Assembly: GCF_029852145.1 (NCBI RefSeq)
Contig: NC_079979.1
Coordinates: 16,999,901 to 17,063,900 of the forward strand
Direction of reading: 5' to 3'
DNA from: Microplitis mediator
Lineage: Eukaryota; Arthropoda; Insecta; Hymenoptera; Braconidae
DNA length: 64,000 bases
The position numbers and the translations under genes were made by a program. The notes under the pieces are model-generated. The model worked only from the letters and a program-made list of their open reading frames with translations. It did no database searches and was not told the origin of the DNA. This document shows, piece after piece, positions 46,168 to 59,222 of this stretch; within the stretch, counting starts at the first letter, position 1; every line of letters begins with the position of its first letter.

Positions 46168-46376
46168 ATAGAAAAAATTTCTTGTCGCAAAATAATTTTA
46201 CTCGAAGAAAATTCATTTGTCCCAAGAAATTTTTTGCATTGAAGTGAACTTAAAAATTTTTTCTAACTAGAAAAATTTCTTGACTTAAAAAATTTTTGTT
46301 GCACTAAGAAATTTTATTTGATTCATAATACAAGAAATTTCTTGAATCGAGTAAAAATTTTTAGCGCCAAGATTTA
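46168..46376 (+). mobile_element. Family E element, diverged
   Basis: A chain of AAAAATTTCTTG and CAAGAAATTTT words in both orientations, with AGCGCCAAGATTTAC near the right end. Terminal CACAG/CTGTG not preserved. Confidence 0.55.
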
Positions 46377-47274
46377 CTAAAAATAAATTTAAAAATTAAA
46401 CCTCAGGACAGATAATAAATATAATAATTTAATGGATGCAAATCAACAATAAATATATTATTACACCTATTCATTGAAGCTTATTGCCACTTGCTACTGT
46501 ATTTATATAATGAATTAATAATGAGCGTATATAAATATAATAATACGGAAATTAAAGATGCAACACAAGCTATAAGTCATAACCGTTTACTGTTGACATC
46601 GTCTGCATCGTGCCAACATATCGGTGTTGTGCGACGCATACACTATCGGTTTATATATGCATGCAGTACAACAGTGAGCTAAGAAAAAAAAGTACGAGAC
46701 ACTTAACTTTTATATACAAGAGTGAGAGCGACGAGGACGAGTTCGATACCGGAAGTCTGGGGTGCGAGACACACGCCGATTAATTAGTTAAATGTCGACG
46801 CGTTGAGTTTTACGAATTAAGATTTATCGAGAGTTTCCTTTATGCTCCGTGATAATTAAGCAATCTACTTTTTTCTATATATAGAATTTTTATACATAGA
46901 TATATCTACAGATATGAATACATTATATATTTTCTACACATGCTCGTGAGAGCAGAAGCCTACGGGGAAGTAAAATTAGGCTGATTGCCAAGTGGTTAGT
47001 TATCTTTTTCACCTTCGATAGCCTCGCGGCCGCTGAATTCAGTGTGTGCTGTTGTGTTTTATAGTGTGTAGTTATTGAGACAAGAGAACCGGTAATTGGC
47101 AGGGGGTCTTTTACTTTCGCCTAACCACGGTAACGAATGAGATCAGTTATGGAGAAATGAGCTGGTATTTGAATCTCGTTAACGCGTCAGATTCTCAGTG
47201 ACTCTCAATAAATATATCAGGACACGTTTATCATATATGTTAAATTTGATCATTTAATTATAATTTATATTGTT
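46377..47274. other. Unique sequence, no supported gene
   Basis: TATA patches near 46876-46930. A NotI-type GCGGCCGC word lies at about 47027. No gene recognised. Confidence 0.4.
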
Positions 47275-47954
47275 CACGGAAAGAAAATTATGGGTACAAT
47301 CCCTATATAATTATGGGAATAGTTCCCATAATGGTATAGGAATTGTACCCATACTATTATAGAAATGGTTCCCAAAATATATGGGAATAGTTTCCATAAT
47401 AGTATCGCAATAGTTCCCATACCATTATGGGAACCATTTCCATAATGGTATGAGAATAGATCCTATATCAATATAAGAACCATTCCCATAATATTATGGG
47501 AACTATTCCCATATATTTTGAGAACCATTTCCATAATGGTATGAGAATAGATCCTATACCAATATAAGAACCATTCCCATAATATTATGGGAACTATTCC
47601 CATATCATTATGGGAACCATTTCCATTATGGTATAGAAATCATTCCCATACTATTATAGAAACCATTCCTTTAATGTTATGGAAATGGTTCCTATAATTT
47701 ATGGGAATGATTCCTATGAAATATAGTGGTCATTACTATATATTATGGGAATGATTCCCGTAATATTATAGGAACAATTCCTATAAATTATAGGAACCAT
47801 TCCTATAATGTTATGGGTATCATTCCCATAATTATTGGAAACATTCCTATAATTATAGGAACTGCTCCCATAATTTATGGTCATAATTCCTATTTTGTTA
47901 TAGAAAAAAATTTTATAGAATTATGGGAACGCTTTCCATAATTTTCTTTCCGTG
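47275..47954. mobile_element. Family N element with palindromic satellite interior
   Basis: Inverted ends CACGGAAAGAAAATTATGG and CCATAATTTTCTTTCCGTG flanked by TT. The 640 bp between is a run of some 25-30 degenerate palindromic units of the form TTATGGGAACNATTCCCATAA, with variants CCTATAAT and ATAGGAATNGTTCC. The innermost 12 bases of each end (AAAATTATGGG) are the same word, so the interior appears to be amplified end sequence. Only one copy in the window. Confidence 0.8.
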
Positions 47955-48604
47955 TTGGTTATTTTATTAAAGCTGTAGTTAAATATCTTTTTTACTGGAC
48001 AAATTTAGACAATTATCCAGTTTTCAGATCTCGGACCTTCAGTTTAGATTTATTTTTATTAAAGTTTCATCAAATAAACGAGGAAAAAAAAAAGGTTTTA
48101 CGAATAGCAATAAAACTCGCGATCCTGTGTCGGCAAACACGTGTCCTAAAGGTTTCGCGAAATGCGAATAATGTTGGGCGCGCGATGATATCTTGAACAC
48201 CGATCTTTTCTCCAAGTTCTTCTTAGTCGTTTCGGCCATAAATGTTATATATATTCTCAAATGAAATTATCTTTTTATTATTGCTTCATCTTCGCCCCAT
48301 CAGCTTGATCGATGGTTATGTACAATTAATAAATTAATTTCACATCTCTAGGACCAGCTCACACGACATTACTAGAAAATTATTTATGTTATAAGATCTT
48401 GTGTCTTATATCTTTATAATATAATGATCCCGTGATAAAAAGAACAGATTATAATATATCAAAGACAAAACTAAAATACTTCATTATTAATATGAGTATA
48501 AATATAGAGTTGTTGAAACTCGTGTGTTTGTTGCTCAAAACTTTCACTGGTCCACTCTTACCAGGTCCAAGTCGGTGTTGCAGAAGCTTATTAACAGAAG
48601 TATA
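47955..48604. other. Unique sequence, no supported gene
   Basis: A minus-strand ORF at 48039-48260 has no motif. Nothing else recognised. Confidence 0.4.
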
Positions 48605-49008
48605 CACAGAAAAAAAATCAAGAAATTTTTATTCGCTTCAAGAAAATTTTTAACTGACCCTGGAAATTTTTTGCACTACGAATTAAGAAAAAAAAATTTC
48701 TTGGGGCGAGAAAAAATTTTCTTAGAGCAAAAAAAATTTTTCTTGGAATGAGAAAAAATTTCTTGCACTACAAACTTTTTCTAATTAAAAAAAAAAAATT
48801 TTGTTTTCAATTTATGATGCAAAATATTTCTTAGAGTAAGAAAAAATTTTCTTGAGGTTCGAAAAAATTTTCTTGAAGCAAGAAAACATCTTTTGGAACG
48901 AAAACAAATTTCTTGCGCCGAAAAACTTTTCCTAGCCCTAAAAAAAAATTTTTTTTCAATTTAAAATACAAAATATTTCTCGCGCCAAAAAATCTTTTTT
49001 TTTCTGTG
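48605..49008 (+). mobile_element. Family E element, complete 404 bp copy
   Basis: Starts CACAGAAAAAAAATCAAG and ends AATCTTTTTTTTTCTGTG, with TA on both outer sides. Interior is roughly fifteen AAAAATTTTCTTGGxGCxAG words. Several overlapping ORFs here are repeat translation. Confidence 0.8.
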
Positions 49009-49159
49009 TAGCGATAACTTGCTGTATACTTGAACAAGGTATGTTCGGGTCTTAATTACACAGTGACTTTGGGCTCTAATGAGTCTCTGGAATTAATTGA
49101 GATCGTTGGTCAAGGTGATTTTAAAAGCCGATGTTTTTTAGTATTTATTTTTTTAACAG

Positions 49160-49361
49160 GACTCGTAGTGCCACAAATTTGTCGCTGGATACTCTCGAGA
49201 CCGAGAAATCACGATTGGGTTACAAACCCAATCAAATTCCCATGATTCCGAATTAGCAGATGCTTTCGCCAGATCGAATGGACGCCCTGTGGCGACCCTC
49301 AGTGAGAGAACCCGAGGAATTTAAGCCCCAAGCCTTAAAATATTCACGACAACTATATTAG
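49160..49361 (+). CDS. Possible terminal exon with an in-frame TAG
   Basis: Preceded by a strong acceptor (TTTATTTTTTTAACAG ending 49159). One base completes a codon, then 31 open codons (TRSATNLSLDTLETEKSRLG in the first 20) reach TAG at 49254, followed in the same frame by 34 more protein-like codons (ending ALKYSRQLY) to a second TAG at 49359. The base after the first stop is C, a context associated with readthrough in insects. AATAAA lies at about 49590. No family recognised. Alternatives: ordinary C-terminal exon ending at the first stop, a decayed exon, or chance. Confidence 0.25.
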
Positions 49362-49924
49362 CCGGTTCCGATAGGATCGGCATCATACTGCGTCTCTCGT
49401 CTGACTCTTAGTCAAAATCACCACCTCACTTAAACATTTTTATTCCATCCCTCCAACATATTGTAGTATTCCATCATTAAACTATTGTGATGTAATACAT
49501 CAATAATCATCAGTATTTTAACATCAAGATAAAAACAACAAAGCGATTATTGTTGTTTATCTCACAGATACAAGCTCACTTTAAAAGCTAATAAATCCAA
49601 ATTCGTGGAATGCTCATATAATTTAATAAACTTTTTACTCCCGCTGTGTTTAAAGGTGTGATCGAGCTCGCTCAGCGTGACGTTTTTAAATGCATCCACC
49701 ATTTTATAAAAGATTATGTCTTTTTAAAAGCTGGCTCTTAATCGCTGTGAAAACATAACTGACTAAAAAATATAATATATGATGATATTCTTGTCCTTAA
49801 TTACATACTTATCGGTTCGGTGATCACCAAACAAATATGTATTTATATATATAGTTATAAATCCATTAGAGATAAAAATATGTTCCTGAGCAAGTAATAA
49901 GGATAAAATATCAATAACTTCAAA
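49362..49924. other. Unique sequence; possible 3' untranslated region
   Basis: If the preceding exon is real this would be its 3' UTR, with AATAAA near 49590. Otherwise unremarkable AT-rich DNA. Confidence 0.25.
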
Positions 49925-50380
49925 ATTATTCTCGTTTAAAATACTATGGTATCATAGTAAAGCCGGTCCATTTTGGCCATCTGATGGAAATTTAAATAAA
50001 CACGTGGAAAAATTACTATGGCCAAAGTAAAATTTACACGATTATAATCACAAATTACTGTAAGCATTGGAAATTTTATTTCGATCATAGTAATTTTTCG
50101 ATAGGTTTATTTTAATTTCCGTTAGGTGGCCAACATGGTCCAGCTTTACTATACACAGAAAAAAAGGATTTCTTGGAACAAGTAAATATTTGCATTATGA
50201 AATGAAAACGAAAATTTTTTCTCGCCCCAAGAAAATTTTCATTTTGAATTCATAATGCGAAAAATTTCTTAGGACAAGTAAAAATTTTCTTGACGTGAGT
50301 AAAAATTTTTTGCGCCAAGAAATCCTTTTTTTTCTGTGTATGATACCATAGTATCTCAGACAACAATAATTTTTCCGTAT
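49925..50380 (+). mobile_element. Family H element, solitary copy, hosting family E
   Basis: Left part GTATCATAGTAAAGCCGG, GGCCATCTGATGGAAA; right part GGTGGCCAACATGGTCC, GCTTTACTAT, interrupted at 50154-50338 by E, then GATACCATAGTATC. Confidence 0.75.
50154..50338 (+). mobile_element. Family E element, complete 185 bp copy nested in H
   Basis: Ends CACAGAAAAAAAGGATTTC and GAAATCCTTTTTTTCTGTG are perfect inverted repeats of about 19 bp. Flanks TA on both sides; removing it restores a family H word (TTTACTATGATACC). Confidence 0.85.
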
Positions 50381-50419
50381 ACATTTTTAATTGCATATTT
50401 AATTTTAAGGATACTCGTA

Positions 50420-50757
50420 CACAGAAAAAAAAGATTTCTTGGTGTAAAAAATTTTTATTCGCGCCAAAATTTTTTACCCTTAGAAATTGAATTGAAAACG
50501 AAAATTTTCTTGAGCCAAGAAATTTTTTCCAGTCCTTAGACATTTTTTTTTCATTCCGGACTGAAATTCATGGGTTGGCGCACACTTACCCCACATGACT
50601 CTAAATCCAAATTTATTCACAGTATTCCAAGAAAAGCTGATCAGCATATCCGGGGCTGAGCTCAGATTTCTTCGTTTAAAAAAATGATTTTGCATGAAAT
50701 CGCCTAATTTATCGTAAGAAGAAAATCCAATATTTCTAAAAGTTATTTTTTCCGTGT
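50420..50757 (+). mobile_element. Family E element, probable, with non-family middle
   Basis: Clear left end (CACAGAAAAAAAAGATTTC after TA), E words to about 50545, then unrelated sequence until AAAGTTATTTTTTCCGTG followed by TA, which may be the other end. Confidence 0.5.
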
Positions 50758-52063
50758 ATAAATATTATTTGTATAATTCCGATGACTGATGACTGTTGAT
50801 ATTTAAAAAAAAAGTTATCAAGACATCAAGATAACTTGGGTGAATAGATTAATTCACGGATAGCAGGTCAAGTATATTTAAGTTAAGTATATTTTTAATA
50901 TTAAGAATTAACATATGAAATCCGTATTATGCGTCCATAAGGACGGGAGCGTTTGATTTGCGGCTCGGGGTGTACATAATAAATAAGCCGGAGCACATTA
51001 TCAGATCCTGTAGCAGACCCCCTGCGGGCTCGCTTCGTCATTATAGCTTCTATAAGCTGATTAGGCGCTCGAATTTTTTCGCCTTGCCATATAAATGCCG
51101 TTAATCAATTTTTATATTTATCCACAATAACACATCTACACATAAATTTAACAATAAATTATTGAATATTCTTGTTGTTGGTATTTAAAATTATTTTTTT
51201 TAATAATCCAAGCAACGTCAATAATAGACGATAAATCATTATTAACTCTCGAGTTGACGAGTGGGTGGGCAAGTGATAATCTGCAGGTGAGTATGACTAT
51301 TGTTGAAATAAAAATTACCAAGTCGTACTCACTACTTAAATTTCCATGTAAATACATACAGTTTATCTATTTCATTTGTCTAGCTAATGTTGAGGTCTTA
51401 ACTCCGGAGACGCGTGGGAGCCGAAGTACAAACAAGATTATCCTCAAAGCCGCAAGTTTGTAATTGTGTATATAAGGCCGGTACTGGTCAGGAAAATCTT
51501 AAATTATCCAGTTAACTTTGTACAAAAATAACGTGCTCTGGGGTACGTGAGCCAGTGAGTTGTCCATTTCAATGGCATTAGAAAATTTTGGGTGGAGACG
51601 AAATGATTTTTTGACCTGTGATGGACATCCTGGGTGTTCTTTTGGACTTAAAAATTCCCTGTTGATTTAAATACCATCAATACGGCTAAGTAAGTTATTT
51701 CAAACTTACAAATCCTGATAATCCGTCGAAAAACAGAACTATTTAAAAATAAACTTACTAGTCCGTACAGTTTACTCCTCTGCGATCTTGGGTTCAGTGG
51801 ATTCCGAACTGAGTCTAAACTAATACTGGCGGTTATTTATTTTATGTTTTTGACTCGTTTGTCGTATGCTTATGTAGCCATGACTGGTTGTCGTGATGGG
51901 ATTTAATATTCCGACATGTATATAAAAGTACTTAGCTTGCAATATTAATGTCTCATGGGAATCCTCTACAAGTTTTATGGGCTTCGGCCGCACTATCACT
52001 CCCTGTAACTTACAAAGTTAAATGATATCCCCCCCCCCCTATTACTTTTGCGTACAGAGACTA
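50758..52063. other. Unique sequence, no supported gene
   Basis: ORFs at 51148-51357 and 51254-51463 overlap antiparallel. Ends with a poly-C run at 52030-52039. Confidence 0.4.
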
Positions 52064-52771
52064 CACTGTAAAAAAACCCGAGTATGTCCAGGTGGAGTAG
52101 GTGTTAAAATTTTCGGTGTTAAATTTCAATACCGAAAGCGGTGTTAAAATAACACCGCGATTGGTGTAAATATTCTTTACCGGTGTTAAAAAAATTTATC
52201 GGTGTTAAAATATTTTTCAGTGGAATTTTCATACGTGGAATTTTTTTTACACCGATTTAACACCCCCTCCTCAATTTCGCTTACAGAGACTACACTGTAA
52301 AAAAAACCGGGGTATGTCCAGGCGGAGTAGGTGTTAAAATTTTCGGTGTTAAATTTCAATACCGAAAGCGGTGTTAAAATAACACCGCGATTGGTGTAAA
52401 TATTCTTTACCGGTGTTAAAAAAATTTATCGGTGTTAAAATATTTTTCAGTGGAATTTTCATACGTGGAATTTTTTTTACACCGATTTAACACCCCCTCC
52501 TCAATTTCGCTTACAGAGACTACACTGTAAAAAAAACCGGGGTATGTCCAGGCGGAGTAGGTATTAAAATTTTCGGTGTTAAATTTCAATACCGAAAGCG
52601 GTGTTAAAATAACACCACAATTGGTGTAAATATTCTTTACCGGTGTTAAAAAAATTACCCGGTGTTAAAATATTTTTCAGTGAAATTTTTTTTTTTACAC
52701 CGATTTAACACCGGCAAATTACACCGCCTACACTTGTGTTATTTCATTTTAACACCGGTCTTTTTACAGTG
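52064..52771 (+). mobile_element. Family B element in a tandem trimer
   Basis: CACTG starts occur at 52064, 52293 and 52523 (periods 229 and 230 bp); units 1 and 2 are nearly identical, and only the third reaches the right end CTTTTTACAGTG at 52771. TA flanks the outer ends. Each internal junction includes ACCCCCTCCTCAATTTCGC and TTACAGAGACTA, the latter matching the sequence just left of the first unit (GTACAGAGACTA). The duplication therefore copied flanking DNA together with most of the element. Confidence 0.85.
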
Positions 52772-53305
52772 TAGTTCAGTAATTTACCAATGTATAATTT
52801 AGGATTTAAAATAATATCGAAGCGCTTATCGAAAAAATAGCGGGTGATTTTTCACAGTTAATTTATCGCTGAAAATACGAGTAGACTTGGTTGGGTGAAA
52901 CATATACCAGTTTATCATCAGCATCACACGAGTATGATTGAGATTGGTGTGAGTATTTGACGGGCGGTGTTTTCGGGCACATGAGCACCGTTAAACCCAG
53001 GAGGGAACCTCATCGCTGCTGCCAGAGCTCTCCATGAATCACACCCTCGTTAACCAACACGCTTGCACTATTGTAAATCCTCTATGCACAAACTCACGAT
53101 CACCTTCCTACCAACCTGTATATAATGTATGTATACACGAGTTCTACACGTATGTTTACTCGGACAAAAAACAAAAACTACATTCGCTTCTTCTCACCAA
53201 CCTGCGCTGGATCAGTCGCTTGAGTTTTCAACCCTTTTAATTTTACATACTTACGCCATAAACTTTAGCTTTTCAATGTCCCTGTGAATTTAATATATGA
53301 ATATA
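52772..53305. other. Unique sequence, no supported gene
   Basis: A 68-codon ORF at 53034-53240 has no motif. Nothing else recognised. Confidence 0.4.
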
Positions 53306-53773
53306 GGGAATGGGGGCAAAATGAGGCACTTTTAAAATGTCTTTTTTAATTTTTTTTTACTGTTTTCGAAAAATTTTTTTTTGTAAAAAAATAGTGTAAA
53401 ATAAATTTGATTTTTTTCTTATCAATTTACAATAAAAAAACTTCTAATTTCAAATTTTCAATAATCAACTTTAAAATATTTACAATCTTACTAATTTTGA
53501 AATTTAATTAACTTTTAATAATTTTGAAATTCATTACTTTAAAAAATTTTTTTTTTTGCATCCAATAATTTTATGAAATATTATTTTTTTTTAATGGTAA
53601 TTACCGACACAAAAAATTTAATTTAATCAAATTCATTTAATTTCCAGAAATTTTTTTTTCCACTTTTTAGAAGATACCCCATTTTGTCCGCAAAAATTAA
53701 ATTTTTTTTTTTAACGGCAGCTGAAAATTTCTTCTATTTCCTCAAGTTCCCGTTTTGCCCCTCACCCCTTCCC
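53306..53773. mobile_element. Family D MITE, diverged copy
   Basis: Ends GGGAATGGGGGCAAAATGAGG and GTTTTGCCCCTCACCCCTTCCC flanked by TA. The interior keeps the polyA/T blocks and TACCCCATTTTGTCCGC but has lost most of the family's conserved middle. Confidence 0.65.
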
Positions 53774-53903
53774 TATATGTATTAGATTTAATTACTAAAT
53801 TAAAAAAAAGTCGTAGAATTTTGAAGAAATGCCTCCGGAGAAGATAATTATTTTTATTGAGGCTCAGTCAAACCTCGCATCTTCATTTAACTTAAATTGA
53901 TGT

Positions 53904-55818
<1,915 letters not shown>

Positions 55819-56003
55819 GGAGCGGGTTCTTGGCATCTCGCTCCGGCTCTTGTTCGTCTAACGAGACCAGGATAGAGCCGTCAGAGCCGCGGGAGGTTCA
55901 CTGCAGCCCCACGGGGATCCTGTTGACCGTCATCTTGGCTTTACCCAAAAGAATAACAACCGAGACCAAGAGTTTTTTAGAACTCGCGCTCCGGGCTCAC
56001 TGA
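55819..56003 (+). CDS. Possible terminal exon, 60 codons
   Basis: A strong acceptor with a long pyrimidine tract (CTCACTTTTTTGGGCAG ending 55818) is followed by two bases completing a codon and 60 open codons to TGA, with AATAAA at about 56113. The peptide has a cysteine/serine-rich start and a hydrophobic stretch (TGILLTVILALP). The minus strand is also open over part of the patch. No family recognised. Confidence 0.18.
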
Positions 56004-56522
56004 TTCCTCATTCGAATTCATTAACCAGCCACCGCTCAACCTACTAAAAATATCTTCATTTAAAAGACGTAAAAAAATAATCTGATTATAAATGGAGTAA
56101 AAAAAAAATTGAGTAATAAAACTGAGTGCTCAAAACATAATCACGTAATGCCAGGTTTAATTATATCGATACTTAGCCATTGGCTCTGTTGCTTTCTTCG
56201 TGTAGTTGGTTGGGAAGGTAAAATATAAATATATATTTATATATAAGACCGTTATATTCTATCGTTTGGTGCGTGGGCGTCTACGAGGCGTCGCTTTAAC
56301 GTTCCGCATAAATTCTCAATGGACATACGAGGAGACTAAGGATAATACACGTGGGGGAGAGAACGTGTAATCGAACTAAAGGGAGGACTCATCGTCTTCT
56401 CCAATTTCTCTGTAGTAAACGTCAAGCCAATAAAAGTTTCTCAAAGTTAAAAGTCAACACGGGTGCGTACGGCTATTTATTTCAAAGATTATTATTATTA
56501 TTATTATTAATGTTTTTTTTTA
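56004..56522. other. Unique sequence, no supported gene
   Basis: (ATT)n at 56488-56509. Nothing else recognised. Confidence 0.4.
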
Positions 56523-56674
56523 AACTTCCCGCGAAGAAAATTGTAAATTTTCAAAAAAGGGAAGTTATTGTTTTCACCCCGATTTCCGAAAATCGAGTTT
56601 TCATCAGATTTTGACGTTTTGAGGTCCTAGGAAGCTATTCTGACTATTTTCAGAATGATGTCCGAGTGGATGTA

Positions 56675-56706
<32 letters not shown>

Positions 56707-56779
56707 CTCAAGGAGCTCGAAAACCGCGGGAAGTATTGGGGCTGGCCCGCAAGGTCAACCGATAGACCGATTTTTTTTT
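56523..56779 (+). mobile_element. Family C element with (TG)n
   Basis: Head AACTTCCCGCGAAG and hairpin partner GGGAAGTT, GATTTTGACGTTTTGAGG, a GAATGATGTCCGAGTGGATG word, a TG microsatellite (about 56677-56705), tail CTCAAGGAGCTCGAAAACC, GGCTGGCCCGCAAGG and GATAGACCGATTTTTTTT. In the long copy at 30751 the equivalent position holds TGTATG repeats. Confidence 0.8.
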
Positions 56780-56824
56780 AAAGATTTCGTCAAATTTCTA
56801 CTCTCTATTTGTTTTTAACCCGTG

Positions 56825-57433
56825 GGTTAGAATTCTGGAAAAAAAAATAAAGTTTCGGAGTCAAAAAAATGTCAACTCCGCATCCCTGATTAAACAACTG
56901 AATTCGACCGAATTAAAAATTTTAATTCTGTTATATTCTGTCGAATTCTGCAAAACAGAATTCAACTAAATTAAAAATTTGAATTTGAATTAAACAGAAT
57001 AAAACCGATTTAAAAATTTCAAATTCGTTTTAATTCAGTTTAATTCGAATTCAGAACCAGAAATTGGAGAATTATTTTCGAATTAATCAGAATTAAACCG
57101 AATAGAATTATTTAAATTCGTTTTAATTTGGACAAATTCTGGTTTTCCTGCCGAATTAGACAGAATTCATTTTTAAGTTAGGTACCGAATTAACAGAATT
57201 TATCTGAATTAAATGGAATTAAAAATTTAATTCTGTTTTGGAATTCCGGAGTAAAAAAAAAATAACTCCGCATATAAAGTAAATGGAGACTCTGTCCATT
57301 CATCGAAATGATTTCGGAGTAAGCTGGATTTGATTTAAATCCGCGTTGACTCTAATTCGGAGTTTCAATGTCAAAATAACCTCCCTTCGGAGTAAATTTC
57401 ACTCCGGATTAAATCCGCAATTTTTTGACATTG
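56825..57433. mobile_element. Family F-like element with GAATTAAA interior
   Basis: Outer parts carry GGAGTCAAAAAAATGTC, ACTCCGCAT and TTCACTCCGGATTAAATCC words; the right end TTTTTTGACATTG is a decayed ACAGTG. The middle (56885-57245) is a run of GAATTAAAAATTTAATTC-type words. Confidence 0.6.
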
Positions 57434-58498
57434 TAAATAAAATAAAAAATCACACGCGGCTATAATTTCAGACAGAGCTTTGAAACGAGTCGACAAAATG
57501 TAAACTTTAATCTGTTGAGACTTTTATTTATTCCAGCGTATAAATTTATGTATTTGAATTATTAAATAGTTGTGTAATTATGAGATGACGCTATCCCAGT
57601 TATATATAATATAATGTCTATATATTTTTATTGTAGGCCCTGGCTATAATGTTTTAATGAGACGCAAAGGTACCCAAGTTATACAAACACGTATAAATAA
57701 ATAATCCGTTTTCATTGTATAGCGATGGGCAATGCACGGGCGCGAGACAACCAGAAAGGCATTTATCTTCTCTGACACCGTGTTTATTAAAAATAATGAC
57801 TTGAGAGAGTTATCGTTAAGTTAAATTCTCTCGCTCTAAGTCTTTCTCTCCTCGAGGCTCAACTGCTGGCAAATACGATTGACAACAGCTTTATAAAAAT
57901 ACACGCACCTCCTAAAACTCAACAGCCTCAGTGTGTACATAATTTATACCCCCGGATGGACAAAATAAATCTCATTTGTGTAATAAATCTATATGACGTT
58001 TGTATTAAAATTCTTACTAAATTATAAATTATTAAAAACAGTAATTTGTTAACTAGACACGTTCCTCCTTCAGACCTGAGCCCTACTACCGTAAGAAAAG
58101 TTACAATGTCATCTTTACAAGCCAAAGGCCGATCACGAGATCTACCACGGATACAAAATATAAATCCCAAGTAATTTAACCAAAAGCTTTAAAAATATCT
58201 AGACTGGAAACCACACTAGGTCTCTGGGTTTCTCTCTTTTATTTCTTCATATATATGTATATATATATATTTAAAAAGTAAAGTTATATAGTGTACAAAA
58301 GATTCCTAGAAATACATATCTCGTTGGGGACATCTGGATGTTAAACAGAAAGTCGTCCCGTTTCTTATTCACATCCTTCGAGCGACAGGATCATATCTCT
58401 CTTTTCTCTCTCATTTTTATATATCTCGGTTCTAATAAATACTTGGTCTTATATATTTATATTTATATCACATTATATATAAATATAAACTCTCAACA
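57434..58498. other. Unique sequence, no supported gene
   Basis: TA microsatellite patch near 58248-58270. No gene or element recognised. Confidence 0.4.
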
Positions 58499-59222
58499 CG
58501 CTGTAAAAAATTCTTGGGTAAAAATGGCCCCTGAGAAATTTATACGAGCGTGTAGTGTGAAAAATCATAGGTGTAATATAATTTTTTACACCATTCTGTT
58601 ACTTGTTATAAATTTGATCAATGAGCAAAAAATTTTTGGTGTAAAAATGGCCCCCGAAAACTTTACATGACCATGTAGTGTGAAATAACGGTGTAAATTA
58701 TTCAGCTGTGTAATTTCAATACGGTGTAATCTATTTTTTTACACCATTCCGTGTTACTCGTTATAATTTTGATCAATTAGCAAAAAGTTTTTGGTGTAAG
58801 AATGGCTCCTGAGAAATTTACACGGTAGTGTGAAAAATCCTCGGTGTAATTTTAACACGGTGTAATCTAATTTTTACACCATTCCGTGTTACTCATTACA
58901 AATTTGACCAATGATCAAAAAGTTTTTGGTGTAAAAATGGCCGCTTGAGAAATTTACACGGTCGGCTTGGTGTTTAGACGGTGTGAATTTTTTTTGGTGT
59001 GAAATATCACGCACAAACAGTGGTACTTTTAACACGGTATGAGTGTTTCCTTTCACACCATTCGGTATTTAAATATTTATGTTATTATTTTTCTTACCAC
59101 AAAATTATCATAAATTCCACATTTACACGCTTGACGGTGTAAACATTTTAGTTCACACCACAATATTTGGTGTAATTTTTACACCGAGTCATTTACATCG
59201 AGTCCAAAAGTTTTTTGCAGCG
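58499..59222 (+). mobile_element. Family O element, tandem interior
   Basis: Ends CGCTGTAAAAAATTCTTGG and AAGTTTTTTGCAGCG are inverted. Four imperfect tandem units (about 120-155 bp) start near 58516, 58636, 58791 and 58928 with GGTGTAAAAATGGCC; each also carries TTTTTACACCATTCCGTG. The ends resemble the CACTGTAAAAA group with a CGCTG start. Confidence 0.7.

Noticed and set aside
47726..47941. 71-codon ORF with an Ile/Gly/Tyr/Asn-rich repeat
   Set aside because: Translation of the palindromic family N units.
48432..48751. Overlapping ORFs near 48.5 kb
   Set aside because: Their C-terminal halves are translation of family E repeats; antiparallel ORFs exist over the same element.
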